A DNA stretch of 32,284 nt, from contig CAYUIQ010000077.1 of the NCBI GenBank assembly GCA_964444795.1, positions 1-32,284 of the forward strand, read 5' to 3'. Shown in pieces: positions 1 through 6,450 of this stretch; the stretch's first letter is position 1, and every line of letters begins with the position of its first letter. Position numbers and translations under genes: made by a program. This stretch comes from JABMRP01 sp964444795. GTDB lineage: Bacteria > Planctomycetota > Planctomycetia > Pirellulales > Thermoguttaceae. The notes below the pieces were generated by a model, which was not told where the DNA came from, did no database searches, and saw only the letters and a list, made by a program, of their open reading frames with translations.

Positions 1-26
1 ATCGTACACATCCCCAAACACCTTCC

Positions 27-1256
27 TTACGGCCCGATCTTCTTCACCGGATAGGGGTGCTTGCGCCGGAAGAGGACTTCGGCTTTCTCGATCGTATCGG
101 GATCGGCGGCGTTGTCGGCCGTCGGGTCGCGGTGTTGGAGCTTTGTGACGACATCCATACCCTTGACGACGCGTCCGAAGACGGTGTGCTTGCCGTTGAG
201 ATGCATGGTCGGGAGGAAGGTGATGAAGAACTGCGCTCCGCCCGTGTCGCGAAATGCCGTCTTGGCCATGCTCAGACTGCCGCGAAAATGGTTACGATGG
301 TTCGGCTCGTAGCATTCGCAGGGGATCCGGTATCCGGGGCCACCGCTGCCGTCGCCCCGGTTGCATCCGGCCTGGGCCGCCAATTGGGACACGACGCGAT
401 GGAACGTCAGTCCGTCGTAGTATCCCTTCTCGACGAGGGAAATGAAGTTGGCCACCGTGTTGGGCGCTTCCTTCTCGAACAACACCAGTTCGATGTCGCC
501 CTTGTTGGTCGAGAGGCGCACGCGCGGTAGTCGCTCGTCCCCGGTCCATTGGTCCTCGGCCTCGCGCAACTGCTGCTCGGCCGCCCAAAGCTCCCGGAAC
601 TCGGGCAACGCATGCAGGATCCCCGCTCGGCGGTTGGCGAGATCGGTGAAGTGCTTGGTTCTCCTGGGAAATCGATTCGGGTTGGCCAGCTCTACGCAGC
701 CTTTGCTCTTCACGAGGTATTCCTCGGCCAAATCGCTCTGGCCGACGCAGAACGCGGCGATTCCCGCATAGACATAGAACAGTTTCTCGTCGAATTCCCT
801 TTCGATCAGCAGGTTGGCCATCCGGAGCGCTTCTTCGTAGTTCTCGGTCTGGTGGTTCTCGACGACGACCTGTGCCAGCAAGGTGGCCACGTCGACTTGT
901 ACCTGTACTTGGGCATGAATTTTTGGGGTTTCGCGAAGGATCTTCTCGGCGGCGTCCAGCAGCCGGGTTGCCAAGGCCTCCCCCTCGCTGACCAACCGGG
1001 TGTGCTCGCGTTTCATGGCCATGCGCTGGTCCGGTTCGGCGCTGCGATAGCGCCGACGGAGGATATCAAGCTGGCACACCACCTGCTTCCACTGGCCCAA
1101 CACCTCGTTATATTGCCCCGCGGAGTCATGGGACGCGCCGGCAATGGGTGGGTCGGCGGCCGGTTTCTCGTCGCCCGCCCATAGCAGGGCCGTCGCCGAA
1201 ACGGCCATGACCGACAACACAGGCAAGAGAGCATTCATCGCACGAACCCGGGGCAT
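27..1256 (-). CDS. Exported cyclophilin-type peptidyl-prolyl isomerase, degenerate copy
   Basis: A 409-aa protein with an N-terminal export signal (basic MPRVR, then a hydrophobic stretch to about residue 28), a helical TPR-like middle (around residues 45-235, including a YEEALRMANLLIE helix) and a C-terminal cyclophilin domain (about 245-405). Cyclophilins isomerise Xaa-Pro bonds. This one should act outside the cytoplasmic membrane. The FHR motif with the catalytic Arg is present near residues 285-287. The hydrophobic pocket that normally reads FMxQGG reads LAAQAG here, so catalysis may be weak or lost. The start at 1256 is preferred because GAGG lies about 9 nt upstream; an ATG at 1238 is the alternative. 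It lies 33 bp downstream of a paralogous cyclophilin gene, probably in one operon. The family call is firm; enzymatic activity is uncertain. Confidence 0.88.
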   Translation of the reverse strand: MPRVRAMNALLPVLSVMAVSATALLWAGDEKPAADPPIAGASHDSAGQYNEVLGQWKQVVCQLDILRRRYRSAEPDQRMAMKREHTRLVSEGEALATRLLDAAEKILRETPKIHAQVQVQVDVATLLAQVVVENHQTENYEEALRMANLLIEREFDEKLFYVYAGIAAFCVGQSDLAEEYLVKSKGCVELANPNRFPRRTKHFTDLANRRAGILHALPEFRELWAAEQQLREAEDQWTGDERLPRVRLSTNKGDIELVLFEKEAPNTVANFISLVEKGYYDGLTFHRVVSQLAAQAGCNRGDGSGGPGYRIPCECYEPNHRNHFRGSLSMAKTAFRDTGGAQFFITFLPTMHLNGKHTVFGRVVKGMDVVTKLQHRDPTADNAADPDTIEKAEVLFRRKHPYPVKKIGP

Positions 1257-1289
1257 GTGGGGAAACCTCGCGACGGTGCCAAGCGGCAA

Positions 1290-2411
1290 CTACTGACCCG
1301 CCTTGGTCGGCACGTAGGCATGGTCGCGTTTACGAAGCACCTTGGCCTCGACGATCTTGTCCGGTTGCGGTCCGGCCGGGTTGCCCGGATCGCGGCGTTG
1401 CAGATCACCCAACACTTCCATCCCCCGGACGATTCGGCCAAAACACGTGTGTTTGCCGTCGAGATGCCTCGTGGGGACGAAGGTGAGGAAAAACTGCGAT
1501 CCGCCCGTGTCGCGTCCGGCGTGGGCCATGCTCAGACTGCCGCGAAAGTGGAGGCGGTGGTCCGGCTCGTAGCATTCGCAGGGGATATTGTATCCGGGGC
1601 CTCCGGTGCCTGTACCCTGAGGGCATCCACCCTGGGCCATGAATTGCGGGATCACGCGATGGAACGTCAGGCCGTCGTAGTATCCTTTCTCGACCAGGGA
1701 GACGAAATTGGCCACGGCCACCGGCGCCTCGTTCTCGAACAACTCGATCTCGATCTCGCCTTTGTTGGTCTTCAGCAACACGCGAGGCAGGTCGGCGGCT
1801 TGCGCCTCGGCGGCACGGATCTTTTGTTCCTTGGCCCAGGCATCCTTGTAGTAGGGAATCAGGCTAAGGTTCATCTCGCCGGTGCGGTCCAAAGCTTCGT
1901 TTTCCTTGGCCACCTTGAGGTAGGCCTCGGCCGCGTCGAAATCACCGGACGAAAAGGCCGCGATCCCCGCCAGCCCGTAGACCCGCTTGTCCTCGAATTT
2001 GTTGGCGATCAGCAACTGGGCCAACCGCAAGCCTTCCTCGTAGTTGTCGCTTCCGACGTGCATCGACGCGCCTTGGGCGAGGACGCCGGTCACGGTGTCA
2101 TCCGCGTTGGGCGCTTCGGCGAAGGCCTTCTCGGCCGCCGCCACCAACTCGACAAATGTCGCTCTCCCTTGTTGTCCCAATTGCATAGCCTCCTGTTGAA
2201 TTTCGGTGCGCCGTTTTGGCTCGGCGTTGGCGTATTCTTCCTCCAAAGCCTGCAACTGCTTCGAGACGGCCTGAATCTCGCTCAAGCGCTGATCGAAAGC
2301 CGCCTTGGCGGGCCCCGCCGGCTGGACGGCCGCCGGTTCTTGCCCCAGTGACGTCGCGGTAACCCCAACGGCAAACCACGCTACCAATGCTAAACGAAGA
2401 CCCATCTGCAT
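1290..2411 (-). CDS. Exported cyclophilin-type peptidyl-prolyl isomerase with TPR-like N-terminus
   Basis: A 373-aa protein with a signal peptide (hydrophobic residues about 4-22, likely cut after SLGQ), an alpha-helical TPR-like region (about 35-200) and a cyclophilin domain (about 208-365). The active site is canonical: FHR with Arg252, Phe257-Met258 and Gln260, followed by GGPGY and TGGSQFF. It probably folds or remodels envelope proteins through prolyl isomerisation, with the helical part as an interaction platform (inferred). AGGA about 8 nt before the ATG at 2411 supports the start. It is the first gene of a tandem pair with the diverged copy that follows 33 bp downstream. The intergenic region on its other side faces rsmD. 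Confidence 0.93.
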   Translation of the reverse strand: MQMGLRLALVAWFAVGVTATSLGQEPAAVQPAGPAKAAFDQRLSEIQAVSKQLQALEEEYANAEPKRRTEIQQEAMQLGQQGRATFVELVAAAEKAFAEAPNADDTVTGVLAQGASMHVGSDNYEEGLRLAQLLIANKFEDKRVYGLAGIAAFSSGDFDAAEAYLKVAKENEALDRTGEMNLSLIPYYKDAWAKEQKIRAAEAQAADLPRVLLKTNKGEIEIELFENEAPVAVANFVSLVEKGYYDGLTFHRVIPQFMAQGGCPQGTGTGGPGYNIPCECYEPDHRLHFRGSLSMAHAGRDTGGSQFFLTFVPTRHLDGKHTCFGRIVRGMEVLGDLQRRDPGNPAGPQPDKIVEAKVLRKRDHAYVPTKAGQ

Positions 2412-2555
2412 GACTGAATTCCTGATGGTTTGAAACAGAAGACGAAACCAGTAATCGTGTTACCTCGCCGGGAGGCTTCACGTACGACACGTACTACGGT
2501 ACCATACCGGTGGGCTTTTGTCCGGGGGGGAGGCGAATTTGCACGATCGCCGGGC

Positions 2556-2649
2556 CTGTGGCACCTCCCCCGGCAGGAGTGCCGGGTTAGTGCTGGCCCC
2601 TCGAAGGTCAGGGACGCAAAGTCTGGCGGTTTCGGCTTCTTGGCCACAG
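2556..2649 (+). ncRNA. Candidate structured leader RNA with a c-di-GMP-I (GEMM)-like core motif
   Basis: About 94 nt between the divergent cyclophilin and rsmD genes fold into a nested structure. CTGTGGC (2556-2562) pairs perfectly with GCCACAG (2643-2649). A 7-bp hairpin with a GGAG loop lies at 2569-2586. A second 6-bp hairpin lies at 2593-2611 and runs into GGGACGCAAAG (2611-2621). That string matches the conserved core of the c-di-GMP-I riboswitch, also after a hairpin. The usual upstream GGCAAACC half is not visible, so this is not a textbook GEMM. On the plus strand it would lie 41 nt before the rsmD start. The fold is seen directly; a ligand-binding role is speculative. Confidence 0.4.
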
Positions 2650-2690
2650 TTTATACGAATTCTCACGACGAACCGTTCGGATCGCGTCCC

Positions 2691-3320
2691 ATGGCTGGCA
2701 AGAAACGAAAACCACCGAGAAAACCGAACGACTCCAGCCCCTCGGCATCACGAGGAGGCCTCGTCGGACTGCGTATCATCGGCGGCCGATTTCGCGGCCG
2801 GAAGCTCCTCTACAGCGGCGATCGACGCACCCGGCCGATGAAGGATCGGGTGCGCGAGGCCATCTTCAATTTGGTCGGGCCGGCGATCCGTGGCACACAT
2901 GCCGTGGACCTGTTCGCCGGAACCGGTGCTCTGGGGCTCGAAGCGCTCAGCCGCGGCGCCGCCCGGGCGACCCTGGTCGAGCAGCATTTTCCCAGCGCCG
3001 ACTTGATCCGAAAGAACGCCGCGGTGTTGGACGCCGGGCAAGCGGCCGAGGTGATTGCGGCCGACGTGTTCATCTGGGTGAAGACGCGGCCGGAGTTGAG
3101 CGAGATACCTTGGGTCATTTTCTGCAGCCCGCCTTACGATTTCTACGTCGACCGACTCCAGCAGATGTGCGAACTTCTCGACTCGCTGATGGAGGTCGCT
3201 CCGCCGGGCAGTCTTACCGTCGTGGAGGCCGACCGGCGGCTGGACTTCGCCCAATTGCCGCATGGCGAGACCTTCGATATCCGCACCTACCCACCGGCCG
3301 TGGTGGGCATCCACCGCTGA
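2691..3320 (+). CDS. rsmD: 16S rRNA (guanine966-N2)-methyltransferase RsmD
   Basis: A 209-aa SAM-dependent methyltransferase of the RsmD family, which methylates G966 of 16S rRNA during 30S assembly. The N-terminal 25 residues are a basic, Pro/Ser-rich tail. The family core starts with LRIIGGRFRGRKL, followed by TRPMKDRVREAIFN, the SAM-binding loop DLFAGTGALGLEALSRGA (about 73-90) and the catalytic SPPY (146-149), a variant of the usual D/N-PPY. The ATG at 2691 fits the expected N-terminus; longer upstream reading would run through the folded RNA element. No clear Shine-Dalgarno sequence precedes it. The cupin gene begins 10 bp after the stop, so the two are probably co-transcribed. Confidence 0.92.
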   Translation: MAGKKRKPPRKPNDSSPSASRGGLVGLRIIGGRFRGRKLLYSGDRRTRPMKDRVREAIFNLVGPAIRGTHAVDLFAGTGALGLEALSRGAARATLVEQHFPSADLIRKNAAVLDAGQAAEVIAADVFIWVKTRPELSEIPWVIFCSPPYDFYVDRLQQMCELLDSLMEVAPPGSLTVVEADRRLDFAQLPHGETFDIRTYPPAVVGIHR

Positions 3321-3330
3321 GGACTCTGGG

Positions 3331-3693
3331 ATGGACGTCCACAACATCGACCGCGTCGAAGCCTTCACCACGAAGGACGGTTCGGAGATTCGCGAGCTAT
3401 TGGCCCATCGCAACTCGTGCATCCGCAACCAAACACTGGCCGAGGCGCGTCTTCCCGCCGGCGCTGCCACGGCGGCCCATTACCACGAGCAGACCGAGGA
3501 GATCTACTACATTCTGCAAGGAAGCGGTCGGATGCAAGTCGGCGACGACTCGCGCGACGTCGGCCCCGGCGACGCGGTGGCCATTCCCCCCGGCCAGCGC
3601 CACCAGATTACCAACACGGGCACGGAGCTACTCCGATTCCTCTGTTGCTGTGCCCCGGGCTACGAGCACGAAGATACGGTGTTGGTTGAGTAG
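3331..3693 (+). CDS. Small single-domain cupin protein
   Basis: A 120-aa protein made of one conserved beta-barrel (cupin_2) domain. Cupin motif 1 is seen as AHYHEQTEEIYYILQGSG with metal ligands His50, His52 and Glu56 or Glu57. Motif 2 is GDAVAIPPGQRHQITNTG with His91. The protein therefore probably binds a divalent metal. Substrate and reaction cannot be told; small cupins include isomerases, dioxygenases and sugar- or ligand-binding proteins. A GAGGA sequence overlapping the rsmD stop codon, about 8 nt before the ATG at 3331, supports this start and translational linkage to rsmD. An unusual CCC run (residues 105-107) lies near the C-terminus. Confidence 0.88.
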   Translation: MDVHNIDRVEAFTTKDGSEIRELLAHRNSCIRNQTLAEARLPAGAATAAHYHEQTEEIYYILQGSGRMQVGDDSRDVGPGDAVAIPPGQRHQITNTGTELLRFLCCCAPGYEHEDTVLVE

Positions 3694-4051
3694 GTGGGCT
3701 TAGCAGCGCGGAAATGAGAAGTGTCGTAGCCAGGCGTCCCCAGACGGTGGGATGCGGCTCGGGAGTCTTTCTTGTCCCGGATCATACGCACGGACACGGC
3801 AGGGAACTCACGCAGAGACGCAGGGCTCGCGGAGGAGTTTTTGGCACGGGAAAATTGGGCGAGGGCGAGGAAGGGGGACAGTCGCGCTTATTGACGCTCG
3901 TGTCCTTCGTGTCTTGGTGGTGTTGCCGTTTCCTTGTCGGCCGTCCGGGTTGGATTTACCACAAAGGCACCAAGGACACGAAGGAGAGGAAGATCGTCCC
4001 GCCCCATGGAAGACGAAAGCGGAAACAAGTTGCCGCACTCGAAGGCGGTGT
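3694..4051. other. Gene-free gap with dispersed repeat sequences
   Basis: No convincing gene lies in these 358 bases between the cupin and the PAC2 gene, which converge here. The stretch holds the strings ACGCAGAGACGCAG (from about 3811) and a pair of inverted copies of a TGTCCTTCGTGTC-type sequence (3901-3920 and 3958-3984, listed separately). Open frames here are low-complexity and unlike known proteins. I see no clear terminator. Confidence 0.5.
3901..3984. repeat. Imperfect inverted repeat of the ACCAAGGACACGAAGG type
   Basis: The left arm TGTCCTTCGTGTCTTGGTGG (3901-3920) is nearly the reverse complement of the right arm within 3958-3984, whose core is CACCAAGGACACGAAGGA. The arms are separated by about 37 nt. 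Sequences of this kind, and the neighbouring ACGCAGAGACGCAG, occur as intergenic repeats in many environmental bacterial genomes (recollection, not checked). It sits between two convergent genes, where a transcribed hairpin could help 3' end formation. Confidence 0.55.
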
Positions 4052-4891
4052 TCACACGTCGTCGCCCGTCTCGAGCAGGTCGTTGTCGTATTGCTCTTCC
4101 AACTGGCGGACGGTTTCGGCCAGTTCCGTGTTCTCGTCCACGGCGCTGGAGACCTGCAACTCCCATTCGGTACTGGCGGTGCGCAGCGAATCGAGATCGA
4201 GCGACAGTTTGAGGATACTGGCCAGCCGGCGGGCGACCGCTTCGAGGCTCATCGGGTTGGTGCCCTGCAGATAACCGGGGATTTCGGCGACCAGCGAGAT
4301 CATGTCGATCCCCGACGACGCGGCCTGGGCCATGAGGTAGCTGGTAAACGAACCGGGCCCCTCGTAGGTGCTTCGCCGAACGCCGTACTGCCGCATCTCT
4401 TCCAACAGATCCGAGTTGGAGCAGGCCACGTAGAGACGGGGCTGGCGGGTATGTGGCACGGCTCCGCCAAAGGATCCCACGAACAAGATGCGGCCGACAC
4501 CCACCTCGCGCGCCAGACGAAAGATGCAATCGCCGAACGCCCGCCAGTTCAGGTTCGGCTCTTTGCCGAGGAACAGCACCAGATTGGCCGGCTCGTGGCA
4601 ATAGAACGTGTTGGCCGGCATGTCGACACGTTTGACCAGGCCGTCTTCGATCTCGATATGCGGACGGAAAAGGGCCGTCACTTCCATCGAGCCGGGGAAA
4701 CTGTAAATATAGAACGGCTCGGGATCGATCTCGGCGAAGGGATCCGCCTGCAAGAGATCCACCAGACGCTGCACCGTGCCGGTCGACACGTCGCCCCCGT
4801 CCATCCAGCCGGCGAACGCAAGCACCAGCGTGCCCTGGCCGACCGTGGGTTTACGGTGAATCTTCAGAACGTCGTTCTTCGCAGGGGGCAT
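4052..4891 (-). CDS. PAC2 family protein
   Basis: A 279-aa protein of the PAC2 (proteasome assembly chaperone 2-like) family. Bacterial and archaeal members are soluble and mostly of unknown function, so the family name does not show a proteasome role here. Visible family features are GQGTLVLAFAGWMDGGDVS near the N-terminus, an FYIYSFPGSMEV segment, NLVLFLGKEPN, RILFVGSFGGAVPHTR in the middle and IDMISLVAEIPGYLQGTNP. The last 50 residues are acidic and probably helical, ending ETGDDV. The ATG at 4891 is chosen because a perfect TATAAT lies only 6 nt upstream, which leaves no room for a leader. The 253-aa and TfoX-N genes lie upstream on the same strand. Confidence 0.85.
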   Translation of the reverse strand: MPPAKNDVLKIHRKPTVGQGTLVLAFAGWMDGGDVSTGTVQRLVDLLQADPFAEIDPEPFYIYSFPGSMEVTALFRPHIEIEDGLVKRVDMPANTFYCHEPANLVLFLGKEPNLNWRAFGDCIFRLAREVGVGRILFVGSFGGAVPHTRQPRLYVACSNSDLLEEMRQYGVRRSTYEGPGSFTSYLMAQAASSGIDMISLVAEIPGYLQGTNPMSLEAVARRLASILKLSLDLDSLRTASTEWELQVSSAVDENTELAETVRQLEEQYDNDLLETGDDV

Positions 4892-4903
4892 GGCATCATT
4901 ATA
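4892..4903 (-). promoter_or_regulatory. TATAAT promoter for a leaderless PAC2 transcript
   Basis: On the minus strand a perfect TATAAT (4898-4903) is followed by GATGCC and then the ATG of the PAC2 gene at 4891. A start site 7 nt downstream of the -10 box would fall on the ATG itself. No Shine-Dalgarno sequence could fit. The -35 region is weak (TTCCGT at 18-nt spacing). Confidence 0.5.
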
Positions 4904-4931
4904 ACGTAGTAGGATCGATCCACGGAACCCT

Positions 4932-5240
4932 CTATTCCACTTCGGTCGCCGCGCTGGCCCAGGCGAGCAGCTCGCCACGGTTCTCGATCACCTCCAGCGG
5001 CACTTCGTAGTAGTTCTTGAGCGTCTGCCGGGCGCTGGCTTGAAAGGGTTTCAGTCCCCGGGCTTCGTAGTCGCCGCGCGTGTGCTGGTCGGTCTTGAAA
5101 TAGAGCCGGCTGTCGTGGGCGATGGCGAAGAACTTCGCCCCGCAATAGAAACCGTGTCCGCCGAACATGCGGCGGTATCGTACCTCCCCCAGTTCGCGAA
5201 GCTGGTCGAGCACGAAATCGGCAAAGGAATCGCGTGTCAT
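4932..5240 (-). CDS. TfoX N-terminal domain protein
   Basis: A 102-aa protein matching the TfoX/Sxy N-terminal domain: MTRDSFADFVLDQL, then RRMFGGHGFYCGAKFFAIA, LYFKTD and a C-terminal ETLKNYYEVP-like segment (here ARQTLKNYYEVPLEV). In gamma-proteobacteria full-length TfoX/Sxy regulates competence. Stand-alone N-terminal domains in other phyla have no settled role, so a competence function should not be assumed. The start at 5240 lies 4 nt after the stop of the upstream 253-aa gene, which argues for co-translation. Longer upstream reading would overlap that gene. The PAC2 promoter lies in the 40-bp gap downstream. Confidence 0.82.
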   Translation of the reverse strand: MTRDSFADFVLDQLRELGEVRYRRMFGGHGFYCGAKFFAIAHDSRLYFKTDQHTRGDYEARGLKPFQASARQTLKNYYEVPLEVIENRGELLAWASAATEVE

Positions 5241-5244
5241 GGCA

Positions 5245-6006
5245 TCAGGTGCCAAGCGGTGGTTCGGCGGAGACAAAGTTCTGAAAACATGCGGCTGTCC
5301 GCTGCTGGTCGTTCTGGCGGGGAAGAAAAACACCCCGAAGTCTTGCGCGACGAATGACGCCCTTCTCCAAAGGTTCGGCAAACAGGCGATGTCGCAGAAA
5401 CGTCCGGTTGGATTCTCCCGGCGGCCTGCTTGGTGGGTCGCCGCTGGAATCGGCCGGATGCACCATTTGCGCGTAACTTATCGGCCCCTCGGTTCCGTCG
5501 CCGTCGGACAGACGAAAGAGATAACATTCCCACGGCGCGACGCTCGGGTCGCCGACCCGATCGATTGGCTCGAATCGCGCCCCTTCGAGGTCCACAAGTC
5601 GCAATACTTCGCCGGCCGGCACAACGCTCTGGACGAACAACTCCGGTCGACTGTCCAGCCGCGAGGTGCGGACGGAAACAAGCAATTCGATCGCCGTGAT
5701 GAAGTCGCTTGTGTCGGCACCCTCGGCAACGCGCCACATGGCATCCATCTGGACCGGCCGCTGCGGTGTCTCGGAAAAAGTGGCGACCAGATCGGTGCCG
5801 CGGGCGTACGCATCGGATGGTGCGTCGACCTCTTTGTCACCAGGGTCGGGCCAGGCGATCCCCAACCACTTTCCGCCGCGAAGATGCCGGCCCGCGACCA
5901 CGGCGTCGATCAGGCCGTCGGTCGGAAGCGTCAAGGCAAGGGAAGCCGAAAACGATGCGGACTGGAGTCGAGCCCGGGGAATATCGAGCGACCATTGGGT
6001 AGTCAC
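5245..6006 (-). CDS. Hypothetical protein, 253 aa
   Basis: I do not recognise this protein. It starts with GTG at 6006, supported by GGAGAG about 8 nt upstream. There is no signal peptide or membrane segment. The first 180 residues alternate short hydrophobic and acidic stretches, as in a soluble beta-rich protein (SFSASLALTLPTDGLIDAVV, ITAIELLVSVRTSR, LFVQSVVPAGEVLRLVDLEG). The last ~60 residues are rich in Pro, Arg and Gln and look disordered. The TfoX-N gene follows after 4 nt, so the two are probably expressed together. A candidate terminator or attenuator lies about 80 nt upstream. Coding status is supported by frame length and ribosome-binding site; function is unknown. Confidence 0.7.
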   Translation of the reverse strand: MTTQWSLDIPRARLQSASFSASLALTLPTDGLIDAVVAGRHLRGGKWLGIAWPDPGDKEVDAPSDAYARGTDLVATFSETPQRPVQMDAMWRVAEGADTSDFITAIELLVSVRTSRLDSRPELFVQSVVPAGEVLRLVDLEGARFEPIDRVGDPSVAPWECYLFRLSDGDGTEGPISYAQMVHPADSSGDPPSRPPGESNRTFLRHRLFAEPLEKGVIRRARLRGVFLPRQNDQQRTAACFQNFVSAEPPLGT

Positions 6007-6044
6007 GTCGGAGTCTCTCCATCAACACAAAGTGAAACTTCAGA

Positions 6045-6072
6045 CCATGGGTCGCTCACCGGCTACCCATGG
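6045..6072. repeat. Perfect 8-bp inverted repeat upstream of the hypothetical gene
   Basis: CCATGGGT (6045-6052) and ACCCATGG (6065-6072) form an 8-bp inverted repeat around a 12-nt spacer. It lies about 40 nt upstream of the GTG start at 6006, between that start and the terminator at 6089-6129. It could be an operator or an RNA hairpin in the leader. Confidence 0.55.
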
Positions 6073-6088
6073 GCCGACGGATTACAAC

Positions 6089-6129
6089 AAAAAAACCCCG
6101 CCGTTCGCAGGCGAGGCGAAACGGCGGGG
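6089..6129 (-). terminator. Strong rho-independent terminator
   Basis: Read on the minus strand, a GC-rich stem (CCCCGCCGTT at 6120-6129 reversed, paired with AACGGCGGGG at 6096-6105, extendable to 13 bp with one bulged base) is followed by seven T residues (6095-6089). No protein gene ends just upstream of it. It therefore ends either a short RNA started at the TATAAT at 6188-6193 or prematurely ends the leader of the gene at 5245-6006. Confidence 0.85.
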
Positions 6130-6181
6130 CCGGAACAGAGAAGAGGCCGAAAATTTGCCGCAAGGGCCAGCTTATGAAATC
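6089..6181 (-). ncRNA. Candidate ~93-nt small RNA or transcription attenuator
   Basis: A perfect TATAAT on the minus strand (6188-6193) would start RNA near 6181, and the strong terminator ends it at 6089. The RNA would hold a possible 5' hairpin between two GGCC stretches and the 3' terminator hairpin. No short open frame with a ribosome-binding site is visible inside. Read-through would give a leader of about 175 nt for the 253-aa protein gene, so attenuation is the main alternative to an independent small RNA. Confidence 0.45.
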
Positions 6182-6187
6182 CCAAAA

Positions 6188-6216
6188 ATTATAAAGGCAA
6201 CCTGATAACCGATTGT
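6188..6216 (-). promoter_or_regulatory. Candidate sigma-70 promoter for the small RNA or leader
   Basis: On the minus strand a perfect TATAAT lies at 6188-6193. The -35 element is poor (GACAAT or ACAATC at 17-18 nt spacing, about 6211-6217). The downstream terminator at 6089 makes this promoter more credible than its sequence alone. Confidence 0.45.
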
Positions 6217-6414
6217 CGGGGCCGTCGCGACAGCATCTCGCTCAGTGACCCCTTCTCTCAACAGCCTCGATCATAGCAACTCTTTGGCGGTTGTCCATAG
6301 TTGGGAGCCAAGAAAAGTCAAGAAAACTCTCGTCGGGCGAAAAATTATTCCTCTCGCCCCCCCCCACGAGTGGTTTTGGGCGGAGTGGGAGTAGGCGGGG
6401 CCATTGCCAGACCT

Positions 6415-6420
6415 TATAAT
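6415..6420 (+). promoter_or_regulatory. -10 element upstream of the IMPase gene
   Basis: A perfect TATAAT at 6415-6420 lies 30 nt before the ATG at 6451, which would give a short leader of about 24 nt. No good -35 hexamer is seen at 16-18 nt spacing. Confidence 0.4.
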
Positions 6421-6450
6421 CGAGGCGGTTTCAACGGAAAACGGACTCAA

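Noticed and set aside
1257..2351. A 364-codon plus-strand frame opposite the second cyclophilin, similar to one opposite the first
   Set aside because: Similarity between the two antisense frames only reflects the homology of the two cyclophilin genes on the other strand.
2430..2690. N-terminal extension of RsmD by 87 codons
   Set aside because: The extension reads through the folded RNA element and has no family similarity; the ATG at 2691 gives a normal RsmD.
3752..4909. A 385-codon plus-strand frame across the gap and opposite the PAC2 gene
   Set aside because: The PAC2 frame has family motifs; the plus-strand frame runs through intergenic repeats and is low in hydrophobic order.
6241..6280. 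A 10-codon minus-strand frame (MIEAVERRGH) upstream of the small-RNA promoter
   Set aside because: Too short, lies before the predicted transcription start and has no clear ribosome-binding site.
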